Below are positions 7,919 to 17,683 of a DNA stretch of 64,000 nt, in pieces. Position 1 is the first letter of the stretch. Every line of letters starts with the position of its first letter. The notes beneath the pieces are model-generated. The model saw nothing but the letters and a program-made list of their open reading frames with translations. It was not told where the DNA came from and did no database searches. This DNA is from Achromobacter xylosoxidans A8 (lineage in GTDB: Bacteria; Pseudomonadota; Gammaproteobacteria; Burkholderiales; Burkholderiaceae_B). The translations under genes and the position numbers were made by a program. The DNA is taken from NCBI RefSeq assembly GCF_000165835.1, contig NC_014640.1, positions 3,348,001-3,412,000 of the forward strand, written 5' to 3'.

Positions 7919-8641
7919 TCAGATTCCCAGATAGGCCTGCCGCACCTTGGGATCGGACAGCAGCGATTGCGCCGGGCCGGAAAGCGCGATGCGGCCGGTC
8001 TCCATCACATAGCCGCGGTCCGCGCCCGTCAGCGCCAGATGGATGTCCTGCTCCACCAGCAGCACCGTGACGCCTTCCTGGCGGATGTCGGCCAGCACGC
8101 CCATCAACTGCTCGACCACCACCGGCGCCAGGCCCAGGCTCATTTCATCGATCATCATGAGCACCGGCGCCGCCATCAGGGCGCGCGCCATGGCGCACAT
8201 CTGCTGTTCGCCGCCGGACATGCTGCCGGCAAGCTGGCGGCGCCGTTCCGACAGCCGTGGAAAGTAGGCGTAGACGCGCTCCAGGTCGCGCGCGACATCC
8301 GCCTTGCCGCCGCGGCGGTAGGCGCCCATCAGCAGGTTGTCCTGCACCGTCATGCGGTCGAACAGCTGGCGTCCCTCGGGCACCTGCACCATGCCGCAGG
8401 CAAAAGCCTCGTCCGGCGCCGCGCGCGACAGCTGACGGCCGTCCATCACGATGCTGCCGGTGCAGGGCAGCACCCGCGATAGCGCCCGCAGCAAGGTGGT
8501 CTTGCCGGCGCCATTGCTGCCGACGAGCGCCACGATCTCGGCGCGGCGGACTTCGAGCGCAATGTCGCGCAGCACAGGCAGTTCGCCATAGCCTGCGCTC
8601 AGCCCTTCCACCTTCAATAGCGGGGCGGCGGCGTCGCTCAT
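7919..8641 (-). CDS. livF: Branched-chain amino acid-type ABC transporter ATPase, LivF-like
   Basis: A 240-residue cytoplasmic ATPase of a LivFGHM importer. It shows Walker A GSNGAGKTT near residue 40, signature MSGGEQQM, Walker B VLMMIDEM and the switch histidine region LLVEQDIH. Length matches LivF (about 237). The ATG at 8641 overlaps the upstream livG stop (ATGA), which decides the start over a long upstream open frame. It is the last gene of the livK-H-M-G-F operon. Such systems carry branched-chain amino acids, but also amides, urea or aromatic acids, so the name marks the family and not the substrate. Confidence 0.93.
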   Translation of the reverse strand: MSDAAAPLLKVEGLSAGYGELPVLRDIALEVRRAEIVALVGSNGAGKTTLLRALSRVLPCTGSIVMDGRQLSRAAPDEAFACGMVQVPEGRQLFDRMTVQDNLLMGAYRRGGKADVARDLERVYAYFPRLSERRRQLAGSMSGGEQQMCAMARALMAAPVLMMIDEMSLGLAPVVVEQLMGVLADIRQEGVTVLLVEQDIHLALTGADRGYVMETGRIALSGPAQSLLSDPKVRQAYLGI

Positions 8642-9372
8642 GCGCGCCTCTTGCCCAGATAGGCCTGCACCACCGCGGGATCGGCCAGCACCGCGTCGGG
8701 CGCGCCGTCCGCGATTTTTTCGCCGTGATGCAGCACCAGCAGCCGGTCCGACAGGCTCTTGATGGCCTTGATGACGTGTTCGATCACCAGCACGCTGATG
8801 CCGCTGTCGCGGACTTTGCGGATGACCTCGATGACTTCGTCGATCTCGACCAGGTTGAGCCCGGCCATGACCTCGTCGCACAGCAGCACCTTGGGCTGCA
8901 TGGCCAGGGCCTTGGCCAGTTCCAGCCGCTTGCGGCCCGGGCCGCCCAGTTCTTCGGCGCGCTGCTCCGCCGCGCGGCCCAGCCCGACGAAGTCCAGGCA
9001 GGCGCGGGCCTGCTCGCGCGCCAGCGCCAGCTTTGGCTGGCCGCCGCCGTGGCCGAACAAGGCGCCCACCGCCACATTGTCCAGCACCGACAGGCCAGGA
9101 AAGGGCCGCATGATCTGGAAAGTCCGGCCTATGCCCAGGCGGGCGCGGCGATAGGCCGGCAATCCGCCTATCGGCCGGTCCTGATAGAAAATTTCGCCTG
9201 CGCTGGGCGCCAGCGGGCCGCTGATCAGACTGACCAGCGTGGTCTTGCCCGCGCCATTGGGACCGATCAGGCCCAGGATTTCGCCCTCGGTCAGCGTGAA
9301 GCTGACCTGGTTCACGGCCACTAGCCCGGCAAAGCGCCGGGTCACATTGCGCAGGTCCAGGATCGCGCTCAT
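8638..9372 (-). CDS. livG: Branched-chain amino acid-type ABC transporter ATPase, LivG-like
   Basis: A 244-residue ATPase, partner of LivF. It contains Walker A GPNGAGKTT, the long LivG-type insertion after the first domain, Walker B VLLCDEVMAGL and a switch region VLVIEHVI. The signature segment reads GGPGRKRLE. LivG proteins commonly deviate from LSGGQ here, but this version is still unusual. The gene overlaps livM and livF by four bases on each side, so the subunits are translationally coupled. Confidence 0.93.
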   Translation of the reverse strand: MSAILDLRNVTRRFAGLVAVNQVSFTLTEGEILGLIGPNGAGKTTLVSLISGPLAPSAGEIFYQDRPIGGLPAYRRARLGIGRTFQIMRPFPGLSVLDNVAVGALFGHGGGQPKLALAREQARACLDFVGLGRAAEQRAEELGGPGRKRLELAKALAMQPKVLLCDEVMAGLNLVEIDEVIEVIRKVRDSGISVLVIEHVIKAIKSLSDRLLVLHHGEKIADGAPDAVLADPAVVQAYLGKRRA

Positions 9373-10316
9373 AGCCGGTGCGCCCGTATGTTGTCGATGA
9401 AGTAGCGCCAGCCCGACTTGCGCGCGTGCCGCAGCAAGTCCGCCAATCCGCGCGGCATCAGCACCACCGCCGCGACGATCACCGCGCCGAAGAACAGTCC
9501 CGCCACGCTGGTGATCTCGCTGGACAGCAGTTCGGAAATGGCCGACAGCGAGAACGCGCCCACTACCGGACCCAGCACGGTGCCCGCGCCGCCGAACACC
9601 GCCATGATGATCATCTTCACGTTCAGGCTGATGTCGAAGGCGCTTTCCGGATCGAGAAAGGTGATCCAGTAGGCATGGATGCCGCCGGCCAAGGCGCTGA
9701 ACACCCCCGAGATCGCGAACGCCTCCACCTTGTACAGCGTGGTGTTCACGCCCATGACCGCCGCGCCTTCTTCGTTCTCGCGGATCGCGATCAGTCCGAA
9801 GCCGAAGCGGCTGCGCGTAAGCCAGGCGACGGTCAGCGTGGCCAGCGTCAGCAGGCCCAGGGAAAGTTCATAGAACAGCGGATCGTTGTTCAGCGGCTGC
9901 AGCACCAGGCCGATGTTCTGCCCGGCCAAGCCGATGTTGGAGACGATGGCCGTCATGACCTGCGCCAGCGCCAGGGTGGCGATGGCGAAGTAATGGCCGC
10001 GCAGCCGCAGCACCGGCACGCCCAGCAGCACGGCGAAGACCACCGCCAGCGCGGCGCCCAGCGCCAGCCCGGCCGCGAAGGGCAACTCCCACTGCGCCAT
10101 GGCGATGGCCACGCCGTAGCTGCCCAGGCCGTAGAAGACCGAGTTGCCGAAGGACGCGTAGCCGGCGTACCCGCCGATGATGTTCCAGCCCTGGGCCAGC
10201 ACGGCCAGCAGCAGGGTATTGATGCCGAACTGCACCAATACGTCCGAGCCATACCAGGGCACGCCGGCCAGCACGGCCAGCGCCAGCAATGCCAGCAGCA
10301 GGCGCGGCGCCTTCAT
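9369..10316 (-). CDS. livM: Branched-chain amino acid-type ABC transporter permease, LivM-like
   Basis: A 315-residue inner-membrane permease with about nine to ten membrane segments. Family landmarks are GYASFGNSVFYGLGSY, LRGHYFAIATLALAQ and the GGAGTVLGPVVGA loop, which contacts the ATPases. The true start is ATG 10316 (MKAPRLLL), overlapping the livH stop by four bases. The longer open frame upstream is out of register with LivH. It forms the pore with LivH. Confidence 0.92.
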   Translation of the reverse strand: MKAPRLLLALLALAVLAGVPWYGSDVLVQFGINTLLLAVLAQGWNIIGGYAGYASFGNSVFYGLGSYGVAIAMAQWELPFAAGLALGAALAVVFAVLLGVPVLRLRGHYFAIATLALAQVMTAIVSNIGLAGQNIGLVLQPLNNDPLFYELSLGLLTLATLTVAWLTRSRFGFGLIAIRENEEGAAVMGVNTTLYKVEAFAISGVFSALAGGIHAYWITFLDPESAFDISLNVKMIIMAVFGGAGTVLGPVVGAFSLSAISELLSSEITSVAGLFFGAVIVAAVVLMPRGLADLLRHARKSGWRYFIDNIRAHRL

Positions 10317-11176
10317 GCCGCTCTGCCCAAGAGGCCGCTGGGCTTGGCCAGCAGCACCAGCACCAGGATGCCGAAGCTGGCCACGTCGGCGTAGGTGGGG
10401 CCGACGTACAAGGTAGTCAGCGATTCCACAATGCCCAGGAAAAGGCCGCCCACCATCACGCCCAGCGGGTTGTCCAATCCGCCGATGATGGAAATGGCGA
10501 AGCACTTTGCGGTCAGCGTGGCACCGATGTAGGGATTGATCTGCGAGACCGTGCCGTACAACCCGCCCGCCGCGCCCGCCAACGCCAGGCCCAGGCCGAA
10601 GGTCACCGCGTAGAGGTGGCGCGGCTCCACCCCATAAAGCCTGGCCGCCACCAGGTTCTGCGCGGTGGCGCGGATGGCGCGGCCCAGGCGGCTGTGCAGC
10701 AGGAACAGCCACATGCCCAGCGTGATCGCCAGCGCTACGCCGAAGGCGGCCAGCCGCGCCATGGGCAAGGTGACGGGACCCAGCGCGTAGCTGTCGCCGG
10801 CATAGGGAGGGTTGATGGTGCGGAAGTCGGCCGAGAATGCCAGCTGCGCCAGATAGGTCAGCACCACCTCCAGGCCGAAGGTGATGAGCAGCGTGTTGAA
10901 CATGGGCGCGCGCACCACCAGGTTCAGCAGGCCGCGTTGCAGGGCGTAGCCCAGCAGGAACATGGCGGCCGCCGTCAATGGCAAGCCCAGGAAGGGATCG
11001 ACGCCCGCGTCGTTGTACAGGTACCAGGACGCGTACGCCCCCAGCATGATGAACGCGCCATGCGCCAGGTTGACGATGTTCAGCACGCCCCAGACCAGCG
11101 CCAGGCCTTGCGCCATCACGGCATACAGTCCGCCCAGGAGTATGCCGTTGACGAGGATTTGCGCGAGCAGATCCAT
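10313..11176 (-). CDS. livH: Branched-chain amino acid-type ABC transporter permease, LivH-like
   Basis: A 287-residue permease beginning MDLLAQILVNGILLGGLYAV, typical for LivH. It has eight to nine membrane segments and the conserved GLALVWGVLNIVNLAHGAF and IIGGLDNPLGVMVGG motifs. GGAGG precedes the ATG at 11176. It lies 18 bases after the binding-protein gene. With LivM it forms the translocation path. Confidence 0.93.
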   Translation of the reverse strand: MDLLAQILVNGILLGGLYAVMAQGLALVWGVLNIVNLAHGAFIMLGAYASWYLYNDAGVDPFLGLPLTAAAMFLLGYALQRGLLNLVVRAPMFNTLLITFGLEVVLTYLAQLAFSADFRTINPPYAGDSYALGPVTLPMARLAAFGVALAITLGMWLFLLHSRLGRAIRATAQNLVAARLYGVEPRHLYAVTFGLGLALAGAAGGLYGTVSQINPYIGATLTAKCFAISIIGGLDNPLGVMVGGLFLGIVESLTTLYVGPTYADVASFGILVLVLLAKPSGLLGRAA

Positions 11177-11194
11177 CCTGTCCTCCGGCCGGCC

Positions 11195-12403
11195 CTAGCG
11201 CGCGTTCCAGGCCGGCATCGGGTACTTGGGCTGCGTGATGAAGCCCTTGGCGCCGTAGACCGCGGCCAACTGATCACCTTGCACCTGGATCACCACCTGA
11301 GGCAGGTCGATCTGCCCCTGCGCGTTGAAAGCGACGGGGCCGTACAAGCTGTCGAACTTGATCTTGGCCAGGGCATCGCGCACTTGCTGCGGCTTGGCGC
11401 TGCCGGCGCTTTCCATGGCATAGACCAGCGCTTCGACGTCGGCCACGCCGGAGGCCGCGTGGTAGTCCGGGTCATAGCCGTACTTGGCCTTGTAGACGCG
11501 GGCGAATTGCTCGGCATCGCCGAACCAGCGGTCCTTCAGTGCTGCCGAGGGCAGCCAGGCGGTCATGCCGAAAGCGTAGTCCGCGTCGCGCCCCAGCGCC
11601 TTGCGGAAATCCTCCGACGGCACGCCGACGGTGAAGGAATACATCTTGGGCGCGACGGCCAGGCTCTTGGCCTGGCGCACGAAGTTCAGGATCTCGGTCT
11701 CGTGTCCCGCCACCAGCACCGCGTCCACGTTCTTGCTCTTGATCTGCGACAGCAGCGAGTTGAAGTCGGTGGCGTTGGTGCTGTAGCGCTCGTCCATCGC
11801 CACGGGCAGTCCCGCCGCCTTCAGCAGTGGACGGGTACCCTGGGCCACCGAGACATCGAAAGCGTCATCCGCATACAGCAGCGCCACGCTGGCGGGCGCG
11901 GGCTTGAGCGCCTTCAGCATTTCCACGGTGCTGCCGAAGTAGTTGCTGGCCGGCGCCAAGGTGCCGAAGATGTACTTGAATTTGCGCGAGAAGATCTGGT
12001 CCGAGGCGCCGCCGCCCTGGACCATGGGCACTTTGTACTTTTCCGAAACCGCCGAATCGGCCAGCGCGAAATTGCTGGCGAAAGGGCCCAGCAGCAGATT
12101 GGCCTTGTCCTGCGTCACCAGTTGCGTGTACTGCCGCACGCTCAGATTGACGTCGGACTGGTTGTCGTAGATCTTCAGCGCCAGCTTGTGGGTGGCGCCG
12201 CCGATCTTGACGCCGCCTGCGGCATTGATCTGGTCCACCGCCATCTGGTAGGCGTCGCGGTAGTAGCGACCGGTATTGGCGACGGGGCCAGTCAGTTGAA
12301 CGGAAGCGCCCAGCAGGATATCGGGCGCCGGTGCCGCTGCCGAGGCGGCGCTGTGCAGGGCCAGCGCCAGGACGGGCAGGGCGAGCAATAGTCTCCGAGA
12401 CAT
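11195..12403 (-). CDS. livK: ABC transporter substrate-binding protein, LivK/type I periplasmic binding
   Basis: A 402-residue periplasmic protein with signal peptide [20 protein letters not shown] and cleavage near ASA-AAP. The mature protein has the Peripla_BP_6 fold: [20 protein letters not shown] at the ligand cleft, [11 protein letters not shown], and [13 protein letters not shown]. It is the first gene of the importer operon, with GGAGAC upstream of the ATG. It faces the acylase gene across 234 bases, which raises the possibility that the acylase releases the ligand. The ligand itself is not predictable by eye. Confidence 0.92.
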   Translation of the reverse strand: MSRRLLLALPVLALALHSAASAAAPAPDILLGASVQLTGPVANTGRYYRDAYQMAVDQINAAGGVKIGGATHKLALKIYDNQSDVNLSVRQYTQLVTQDKANLLLGPFASNFALADSAVSEKYKVPMVQGGGASDQIFSRKFKYIFGTLAPASNYFGSTVEMLKALKPAPASVALLYADDAFDVSVAQGTRPLLKAAGLPVAMDERYSTNATDFNSLLSQIKSKNVDAVLVAGHETEILNFVRQAKSLAVAPKMYSFTVGVPSEDFRKALGRDADYAFGMTAWLPSAALKDRWFGDAEQFARVYKAKYGYDPDYHAASGVADVEALVYAMESAGSAKPQQVRDALAKIKFDSLYGPVAFNAQGQIDLPQVVIQVQGDQLAAVYGAKGFITQPKYPMPAWNAR

Positions 12404-12637
12404 GATGATGTCTCCTGCAAGTTCTTATGCGGTCCATTCTCTGCCCCTGCGTTTACGTCTACCTGAACCGTGCCACAGCCCGGTACTGGTTACATATTCT
12501 GACTAAGCTGATCAAATGAAACAGCGTTCCACGAACCCGTGATTTGGCTGTACATATTGTTGGCGGTCGCTTCGGGCGGCATGGCCCCCTCGAAGCCGGC
12601 AGGCAGATAGAAGACAGATAAATCCGAGGAGGAGTCA

Positions 12638-15100
12638 ATGCGTACGTTCAATCGCAAGGCCGCCGCATGGCTGGCGAGCGGGCTGATTGCAGTGCTGGCA
12701 GGCTGCGCGTCGCCCGGAGGCAAGAAAGAAACCGTAGACATGAAGGGGCTGTCCCAGCCCGTGGAGATCGTGCGCGACCGGCATGGGGTGTCGCACATCT
12801 ACGCGCAGAACCAGGATGACCTGTTCTTCGCGCAGGGCTTCAGCGCGGCGCGCGACCGCCTCTGGCAGCTGGACCTGTGGCGCCGCCAGGGCGAGGGCAA
12901 GATGGCCGAACAGTTCGGCCCGCGCTTTGTCGAGCAGGACCGCGCGGCGCGCTTGTTCCTGTACCGCGGCGACATGCAGGCTGAATTCGCCAGCTACCAT
13001 CCGCAGGGCAAGGCCATCCTCACGTCGTTCGCTGCGGGCATCAACGCCTATGTCGATTGGGTCAAGGCGAATCCCGAGCAGATGCCGCCGGAATTCAAGC
13101 TGACCGGCACCGAACCCGGCTACTGGAGCCCCGAGACTTCGCTCATCCGCATCTACGGCCTGACGCGCAACCTCAGCGAAGAGGTCAGGATGGCGCAACG
13201 GGTCGCCGCCCTGGGCCTGAACGCCGTGCAGGGACTCAGCACCTTCGAGCCGCCGCTGGCCCTGCAGGTGCCGGCCGGCCTGGACGTGCGCCAGATCGAC
13301 AACACGGTCCTGGCCAACTACAACCTGGCGCGCAACGGCCAGAAGTTCGTCGCCGCCGACTTCCCGCGCAGCCCGCTCGCCGCCGCCGAACGCGAGAAGC
13401 TCGCGCGCGAACTGTCGGCCAGCATGCTGGCCTCGCTGGACCCGGCTTTCGATCCCACGGCGACCCGTTATGAAAGCAATAACTGGACCATAGGCGGGCA
13501 GCACACGGCCACAGGCAAGCCCATCCTGGCGGGCGATCCGCACCGTTCCATCACGATGCCGTCGCTGCGCTACATGGTGCACCTGAACGCGCCCGGCTGG
13601 AACGTGATCGGCGCCGGCGAACCGGCGCTGCCCGGCGTGTCCATGGGGCACAACGACCGCATCGCCTTCGGGCTGACCATCTTCGCCTTTGGCGACGAGG
13701 AAGACCTGTACGTCTACGACACCAATCCGGCCAGGCCCGACGAATACCGCTATAAGGGCCGCTGGGAGAAGATGCGGCAGGTCGACGAATCCATCCCGGT
13801 GCGCGGACAGAGCGCGGCGGTGCGCCAGCTGAAATTCACCCGCCACGGCCCGGTCATCCATGTGGATCCTGTACGCCACAAGGCCTATGCCTTGCGCGCG
13901 GCCTACCTGGAATTCCCCGGAACCGCGGCCTATCTGGCCAGCCTGCGGCTGAACCAGGCGCAGAACTGGAACGAATTCGTCGCCGGCATGGAAAAGCACT
14001 ACACGCCCAGCGAGAACATGGTCTACGCCGACGTCGACGGCAACATCGGCTGGTTCGGCGGCAGCATCGCGCCGATACGTCCGCGCGCCGACTGGTCCGG
14101 CATGCTGCCCGTGCCGGGCAACGGCGATTTCGAATGGCGCGGCGTCCTGCCCGGCAATGCGCTGCCGCGGGCCTACAACCCGCCGGAAGGCTACGTCGCC
14201 ACCGCCAACGAGTACAACCTGCCGGCCGACTACCGCTACAAGGACATGTCCGCGCGCACCTGGGCGGAACCCTACCGCGTGCAGCGCATACGCGAGGTGC
14301 TTGCCGACAGCAAGGGCCAGACGGTGCAGGCTTCGCAGGCGCTGCAGTATGACAATCTGTCCATCCCGGCGCGTACCCTGACGGGCTACGCGAAATCGCT
14401 GAATTCGGCCGATTCCGGAACCTCGCAGGCCTTGAGCTTGTTGAAGGACTGGGATGCGCGGGTCGGCACCGAGTCGCGCGCGGCGACGGTCTACGAGTTC
14501 TGGCTGCCCGAGGTGGTCAAGCGCGTGACCGAGCTGTATGTGCCTGCCAACGGCCGCGCCGCGTTCGGCAATCTGTCCACCGCGAAAACGCTGGAGAAGC
14601 TGGCGACGCCGGACAGTGCCTTCGGTCCGCAGCCGCAGCAGGGCCGCGATGCGCTCCTGCTTGAGGCGCTGAACGACGGCATGCAGAAGCTGCGCGCCAA
14701 GCTGGGTCCGGACTCCTCGCAATGGCAGTGGGGCAAGCTGCACCACATCCAGTTCGAGCACAGCCTGGCCAGCTTCCTGCCGCCGGCGACCGCCAACGCC
14801 TACGGCACGCCGCGCTATCCGGTCAGCGGAGATAACGACACGGTGCATCGCGCCACCTTCCGCGCCAGCGACTTCCGCCAGATCAGCGGCTCGTCCTACC
14901 GCCAGGTGATCGACGTGGCCGACTGGGATAACTCGCGCGTGCAGAACGTGCCCGGGCAGTCGGCCGATCCGCGCAGCCCGTACTACCAGAACCTGCTCAA
15001 GGACTGGGCGACCGGCGAGTATTTCCCCATGGCGTTCAGCCGCGCCAAGGTGGATAGCGAGAAGGCCGATACCTTGAATCTGCGTCCAGCGCCGCGCTGA
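12638..15100 (+). CDS. Penicillin/acyl-homoserine-lactone acylase family, lipoprotein precursor
   Basis: An 820-residue N-terminal-nucleophile hydrolase precursor. The first 23 residues are a lipoprotein signal with lipobox LAGC (C23), so the enzyme is membrane-anchored in the periplasm. The alpha part carries HGVSHIYAQNQDDLFFAQGF and the ARDRLWQLDLWRR segment typical of the family. The beta chain should begin at S280 in YESNNWTIGG, the autocatalytic cleavage site and catalytic serine. The downstream DPHRSITMPSLRYMVHL region fits the family core. Relatives split acyl-homoserine lactones, N-acyl amino acids or penicillin side chains; substrate is unknown here. GAGGAG precedes the ATG. It is divergent from the Liv importer. 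Confidence 0.9.
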   Translation: MRTFNRKAAAWLASGLIAVLAGCASPGGKKETVDMKGLSQPVEIVRDRHGVSHIYAQNQDDLFFAQGFSAARDRLWQLDLWRRQGEGKMAEQFGPRFVEQDRAARLFLYRGDMQAEFASYHPQGKAILTSFAAGINAYVDWVKANPEQMPPEFKLTGTEPGYWSPETSLIRIYGLTRNLSEEVRMAQRVAALGLNAVQGLSTFEPPLALQVPAGLDVRQIDNTVLANYNLARNGQKFVAADFPRSPLAAAEREKLARELSASMLASLDPAFDPTATRYESNNWTIGGQHTATGKPILAGDPHRSITMPSLRYMVHLNAPGWNVIGAGEPALPGVSMGHNDRIAFGLTIFAFGDEEDLYVYDTNPARPDEYRYKGRWEKMRQVDESIPVRGQSAAVRQLKFTRHGPVIHVDPVRHKAYALRAAYLEFPGTAAYLASLRLNQAQNWNEFVAGMEKHYTPSENMVYADVDGNIGWFGGSIAPIRPRADWSGMLPVPGNGDFEWRGVLPGNALPRAYNPPEGYVATANEYNLPADYRYKDMSARTWAEPYRVQRIREVLADSKGQTVQASQALQYDNLSIPARTLTGYAKSLNSADSGTSQALSLLKDWDARVGTESRAATVYEFWLPEVVKRVTELYVPANGRAAFGNLSTAKTLEKLATPDSAFGPQPQQGRDALLLEALNDGMQKLRAKLGPDSSQWQWGKLHHIQFEHSLASFLPPATANAYGTPRYPVSGDNDTVHRATFRASDFRQISGSSYRQVIDVADWDNSRVQNVPGQSADPRSPYYQNLLKDWATGEYFPMAFSRAKVDSEKADTLNLRPAPR

Positions 15101-15226
15101 TTCAGGCGAGACCGCCCCTGGTCGAATTGACAAGGGTGCTTACCGACGGTTGCGTGCGTGCATGGCCTGGCGCAGTTAAGGTTTCGGGGTCGCACGGAAT
15201 TCCCGATCCAGGAGACTGAGGCCCCC

Positions 15227-15859
15227 ATGCATTCCACGCAATCCTACAAAACCGTTGTTCCGCGCAAACCTGCAGCCAGCTCACCGATGGGCTGGCTGCG
15301 GGAGCGCACGCAGTTCGTCCGGGCGCTGTTGTCCAATCCCGCCGCCATAGGCGCGGTGGCGCCGTCCGGCCCGGCGCTGGCGGCGGCCATTACCGCCTGC
15401 ATTCCGCCCAGCGCGGGCAAAGTCCTGGAGCTGGGTTGCGGCACGGGCGTTTTCACGCGTGAAATGTTGCGCCGCGGGGTGGACCCGGCCCGCCTGGTGC
15501 TTGTCGAACAGGACTCGGCCATGAGCTCCAGTTTGCGGACGCAGTTTCCAGAGGCGGCGGTGCTGCAGGTGGCCGCGCAGGACCTTTCCCGCAAGAGCCA
15601 TCCGGAGCTGGACGGGATCGGCGCCGCGATTTGCGGCCTGCCGTTGCGCAACATGAGCCAGGCGCATCATCACCAATTGCTGGCCGCCGTGTTCGATGCC
15701 TTGCCTGCCGAGGGATCGATGGCCCTGTTCACCTATGGCGTGCGCTGCCCGATATCCACGGGCGTGCTCGAGGCTTGCGGCCTGCGGGCGCGCAAGGTCG
15801 GTTTCGTGCCGCTGAATCTGCCGCCGGCCTCGGTGTACAGCCTGGCCCGGCAGGTCTAG
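15227..15859 (+). CDS. Class I SAM-dependent methyltransferase, phospholipid N-methyltransferase-like
   Basis: A 210-residue Rossmann-fold methyltransferase. SAM motif I is VLELGCGTGVFTREML near residue 66. The preceding stretch FVRALLSNPAAIGAVAPSGPALA matches the N-terminus of the phospholipid N-methyltransferase group (COG3963), which modifies phosphatidylethanolamine. Related proteins also include rRNA adenine dimethylases, so the substrate is an inference. The ATG at 15227 follows GGAG by 12 bases, a wide spacing; a longer in-frame start at 15158 lacks better support. The N-terminus is basic but has no signal peptide. It stands alone between the acylase and the sulfite dehydrogenase pair. 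Confidence 0.75.
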   Translation: MHSTQSYKTVVPRKPAASSPMGWLRERTQFVRALLSNPAAIGAVAPSGPALAAAITACIPPSAGKVLELGCGTGVFTREMLRRGVDPARLVLVEQDSAMSSSLRTQFPEAAVLQVAAQDLSRKSHPELDGIGAAICGLPLRNMSQAHHHQLLAAVFDALPAEGSMALFTYGVRCPISTGVLEACGLRARKVGFVPLNLPPASVYSLARQV

Positions 15860-16074
15860 GGGGCGGCCCGGCAGGCTCGCGGCTTGCCCTAGCCAAATGA
15901 ACTAGGGCCGCGTATTGCAAATAACTAATTGACACGAAAGGGTCGCTCAACCAACATCGCAGGCATAACTATTGGCGGCCTGGGACACGTGGGTGCGGGG
16001 TAAACAGCCACGTTGAAGCAGGCCGGCAGGGTTCGGGAACAACAACGATTTCCGACCCCAACGAGGAGACTGCG

Positions 16075-17322
16075 ATGCGTTCATCCCTGATCGAGAGCGC
16101 GGCGCGCCGGCGCCTGTTGGCCGGCGGCGCGAGTGCCTTGGCCGCAGCAAGCTTGGGACGCGCGGCCTTGGCCGCGGAACAGAAGGCGGCCCCCGGCGCG
16201 GCTGCGCCACCGGCTCCGGCCTCCGCTGCCAAGCCATTGCCCGCCTACGCGGCGTGGAAGCAGCCCGACGCGATGATCGTGCACAGCGCCAACACCATAG
16301 AAACGCGGCGCGAGGCATTCGGCAGCGGGGTGGTCACGCCTTTGCGCCAACTCTATGTGCGCAACAACCTGCCGCCGCCGGACGAGGCAATCGTGGCCGA
16401 TCGGGACGCGTGGACCATCGAGATCGCGGGAGTGGCCAAGCCCATGTCCCTGAACGTGGGGCAACTGAAGACCATGGGCTTGCAGACGCTGGCGATGGTG
16501 CTGCAGTGTTCGGGCAACGGCCGCGGCTATTTCCCGAACAAGCCCAGCGGCACGCCTTGGCAGGTCGGCGCGGCCGGCTGCGTGATCTGGAGCGGCGTGC
16601 CGGTAAGCGTGCTGGTCGAGCATTGCGGCGGATTGGCGGCGACAGCCGTGTACATGACCGGCACCGGCGGCGAAAAGCTGCCGGACGGCCTTGATCCGAA
16701 CATGGTCATGGTCGAGCGTTCGGTGCCCAAGGAAGCGATGCGGGATGCGCTGCTGGCGTGGGAACTGAACGGCGAGCCGATTCCGCTGGCCCACGGCGGC
16801 CCCTTGCGCCTGATCGTGCCGGGCTACACCGGCGTGAACAGCGTCAAGTACATCAAGCGGCTGGCCTTCACCGAAAAGGAAAGCCCCGCCGCTATCCAGC
16901 AGACCGGCTACCGCCTTGCGCCGCCGGGCCAGAAGGGCGATCCCAGCCAGCCCTCGGTGTGGGCCATGGGCGTGAAGTCGTGGATCAATACGCCCAATCC
17001 GGCCGCTGCCACCCTGAAGGCCGGGCGCGTGGTGGTGCAGGGGGTGGCGTTTGGCGGCACCAACGGCATCAAGCAGGTCGAGGTTTCGACCGACGGCGGC
17101 AAGAACTGGCAGAAAGCGGAACTGGTCGGCCCGGACCTCGGGCGCTATGCCTGGCGCCAGTTCGCATTGCCGGTCGAGTTGGCCGCCGGCGAACACGTGC
17201 TGGTCAGCCGGGCGACCGATACCGAGGGTAGGGTGCAGGACGAGGAACGGCCGCAGAATTCCGGCGGCTACATCAACAACGGCTGGCGCGATCACGCCGT
17301 GGCCGTGGCGGTCAAGGCATGA
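16075..17322 (+). CDS. sorA: Periplasmic sulfite dehydrogenase molybdenum subunit, SorA-like
   Basis: A 415-residue sulfite oxidase-family enzyme with a twin-arginine signal (RRRLLAGGASALAAASLG). This fits Tat export with a bound molybdenum cofactor. The cofactor cysteine is C145 in MVLQCSGNGRGYF. The C-terminal dimerisation domain runs from about residue 300 (TLKAGRVVVQGVAFGG). It oxidises sulfite to sulfate in the periplasm and passes electrons to a c-type cytochrome. The next gene encodes exactly such a cytochrome and overlaps it by four bases, as in the SorAB enzyme of Starkeya. Sulfite from organosulfonate catabolism is the likely substrate. GAGGAG precedes the ATG. Confidence 0.88.
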   Translation: MRSSLIESAARRRLLAGGASALAAASLGRAALAAEQKAAPGAAAPPAPASAAKPLPAYAAWKQPDAMIVHSANTIETRREAFGSGVVTPLRQLYVRNNLPPPDEAIVADRDAWTIEIAGVAKPMSLNVGQLKTMGLQTLAMVLQCSGNGRGYFPNKPSGTPWQVGAAGCVIWSGVPVSVLVEHCGGLAATAVYMTGTGGEKLPDGLDPNMVMVERSVPKEAMRDALLAWELNGEPIPLAHGGPLRLIVPGYTGVNSVKYIKRLAFTEKESPAAIQQTGYRLAPPGQKGDPSQPSVWAMGVKSWINTPNPAAATLKAGRVVVQGVAFGGTNGIKQVEVSTDGGKNWQKAELVGPDLGRYAWRQFALPVELAAGEHVLVSRATDTEGRVQDEERPQNSGGYINNGWRDHAVAVAVKA

Positions 17323-17663
17323 CGGCGAAAGCCCTGGCATTGCCCTGGAAGCACGCGTTTTGCGCAGCATTGTTGGGCACCAGCCTGCATGCCGGCGCGC
17401 AGGCGGCCGAACCCGACATGGAAGCGGGGCGCGCCTTGTTCGTCGGCGCGGCGCCAGCCTGTGCGCTTTGCCACACCTTGAATGACGCGCAATCCAGCGG
17501 GGCCATCGGTCCCAAGCTCGATGAGATCAAGCCCGACGCGGCGCGCGTGGAGACGGCCATTCGCAACGGTATTGGCCAGATGCCGGCATATACGACTCTG
17601 TCGGACAAGGAGATCGAGACGTTGGCGGCGTACGTGGCCAAGGCTAGCGGCGCGCAGCAGTGA
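17319..17663 (+). CDS. sorB: c-type cytochrome subunit of sulfite dehydrogenase, SorB-like
   Basis: A 114-residue periplasmic monohaem cytochrome. It has a Sec signal ending near AGAQAAEP, one haem-binding CALCH motif at about residues 48-52, and the distal methionine in GQMPAY. The size and its overlap with the sorA stop (ATGA) match SorB, which accepts electrons from the molybdenum centre and passes them to cytochrome oxidase. The gene ends 20 bases before the convergent TonB-receptor stop, with no obvious terminator between. Confidence 0.88.
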   Translation: MTAKALALPWKHAFCAALLGTSLHAGAQAAEPDMEAGRALFVGAAPACALCHTLNDAQSSGAIGPKLDEIKPDAARVETAIRNGIGQMPAYTTLSDKEIETLAAYVAKASGAQQ

Positions 17664-17683
17664 GCCGACCCGGCCCGGCAGAC

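Noticed and set aside
12635..15133. 832-codon frame on the - strand opposite the acylase
   Set aside because: It shadows a gene with an intact catalytic serine and lipobox, and its product is an Arg/His/Ala-rich low-complexity protein.
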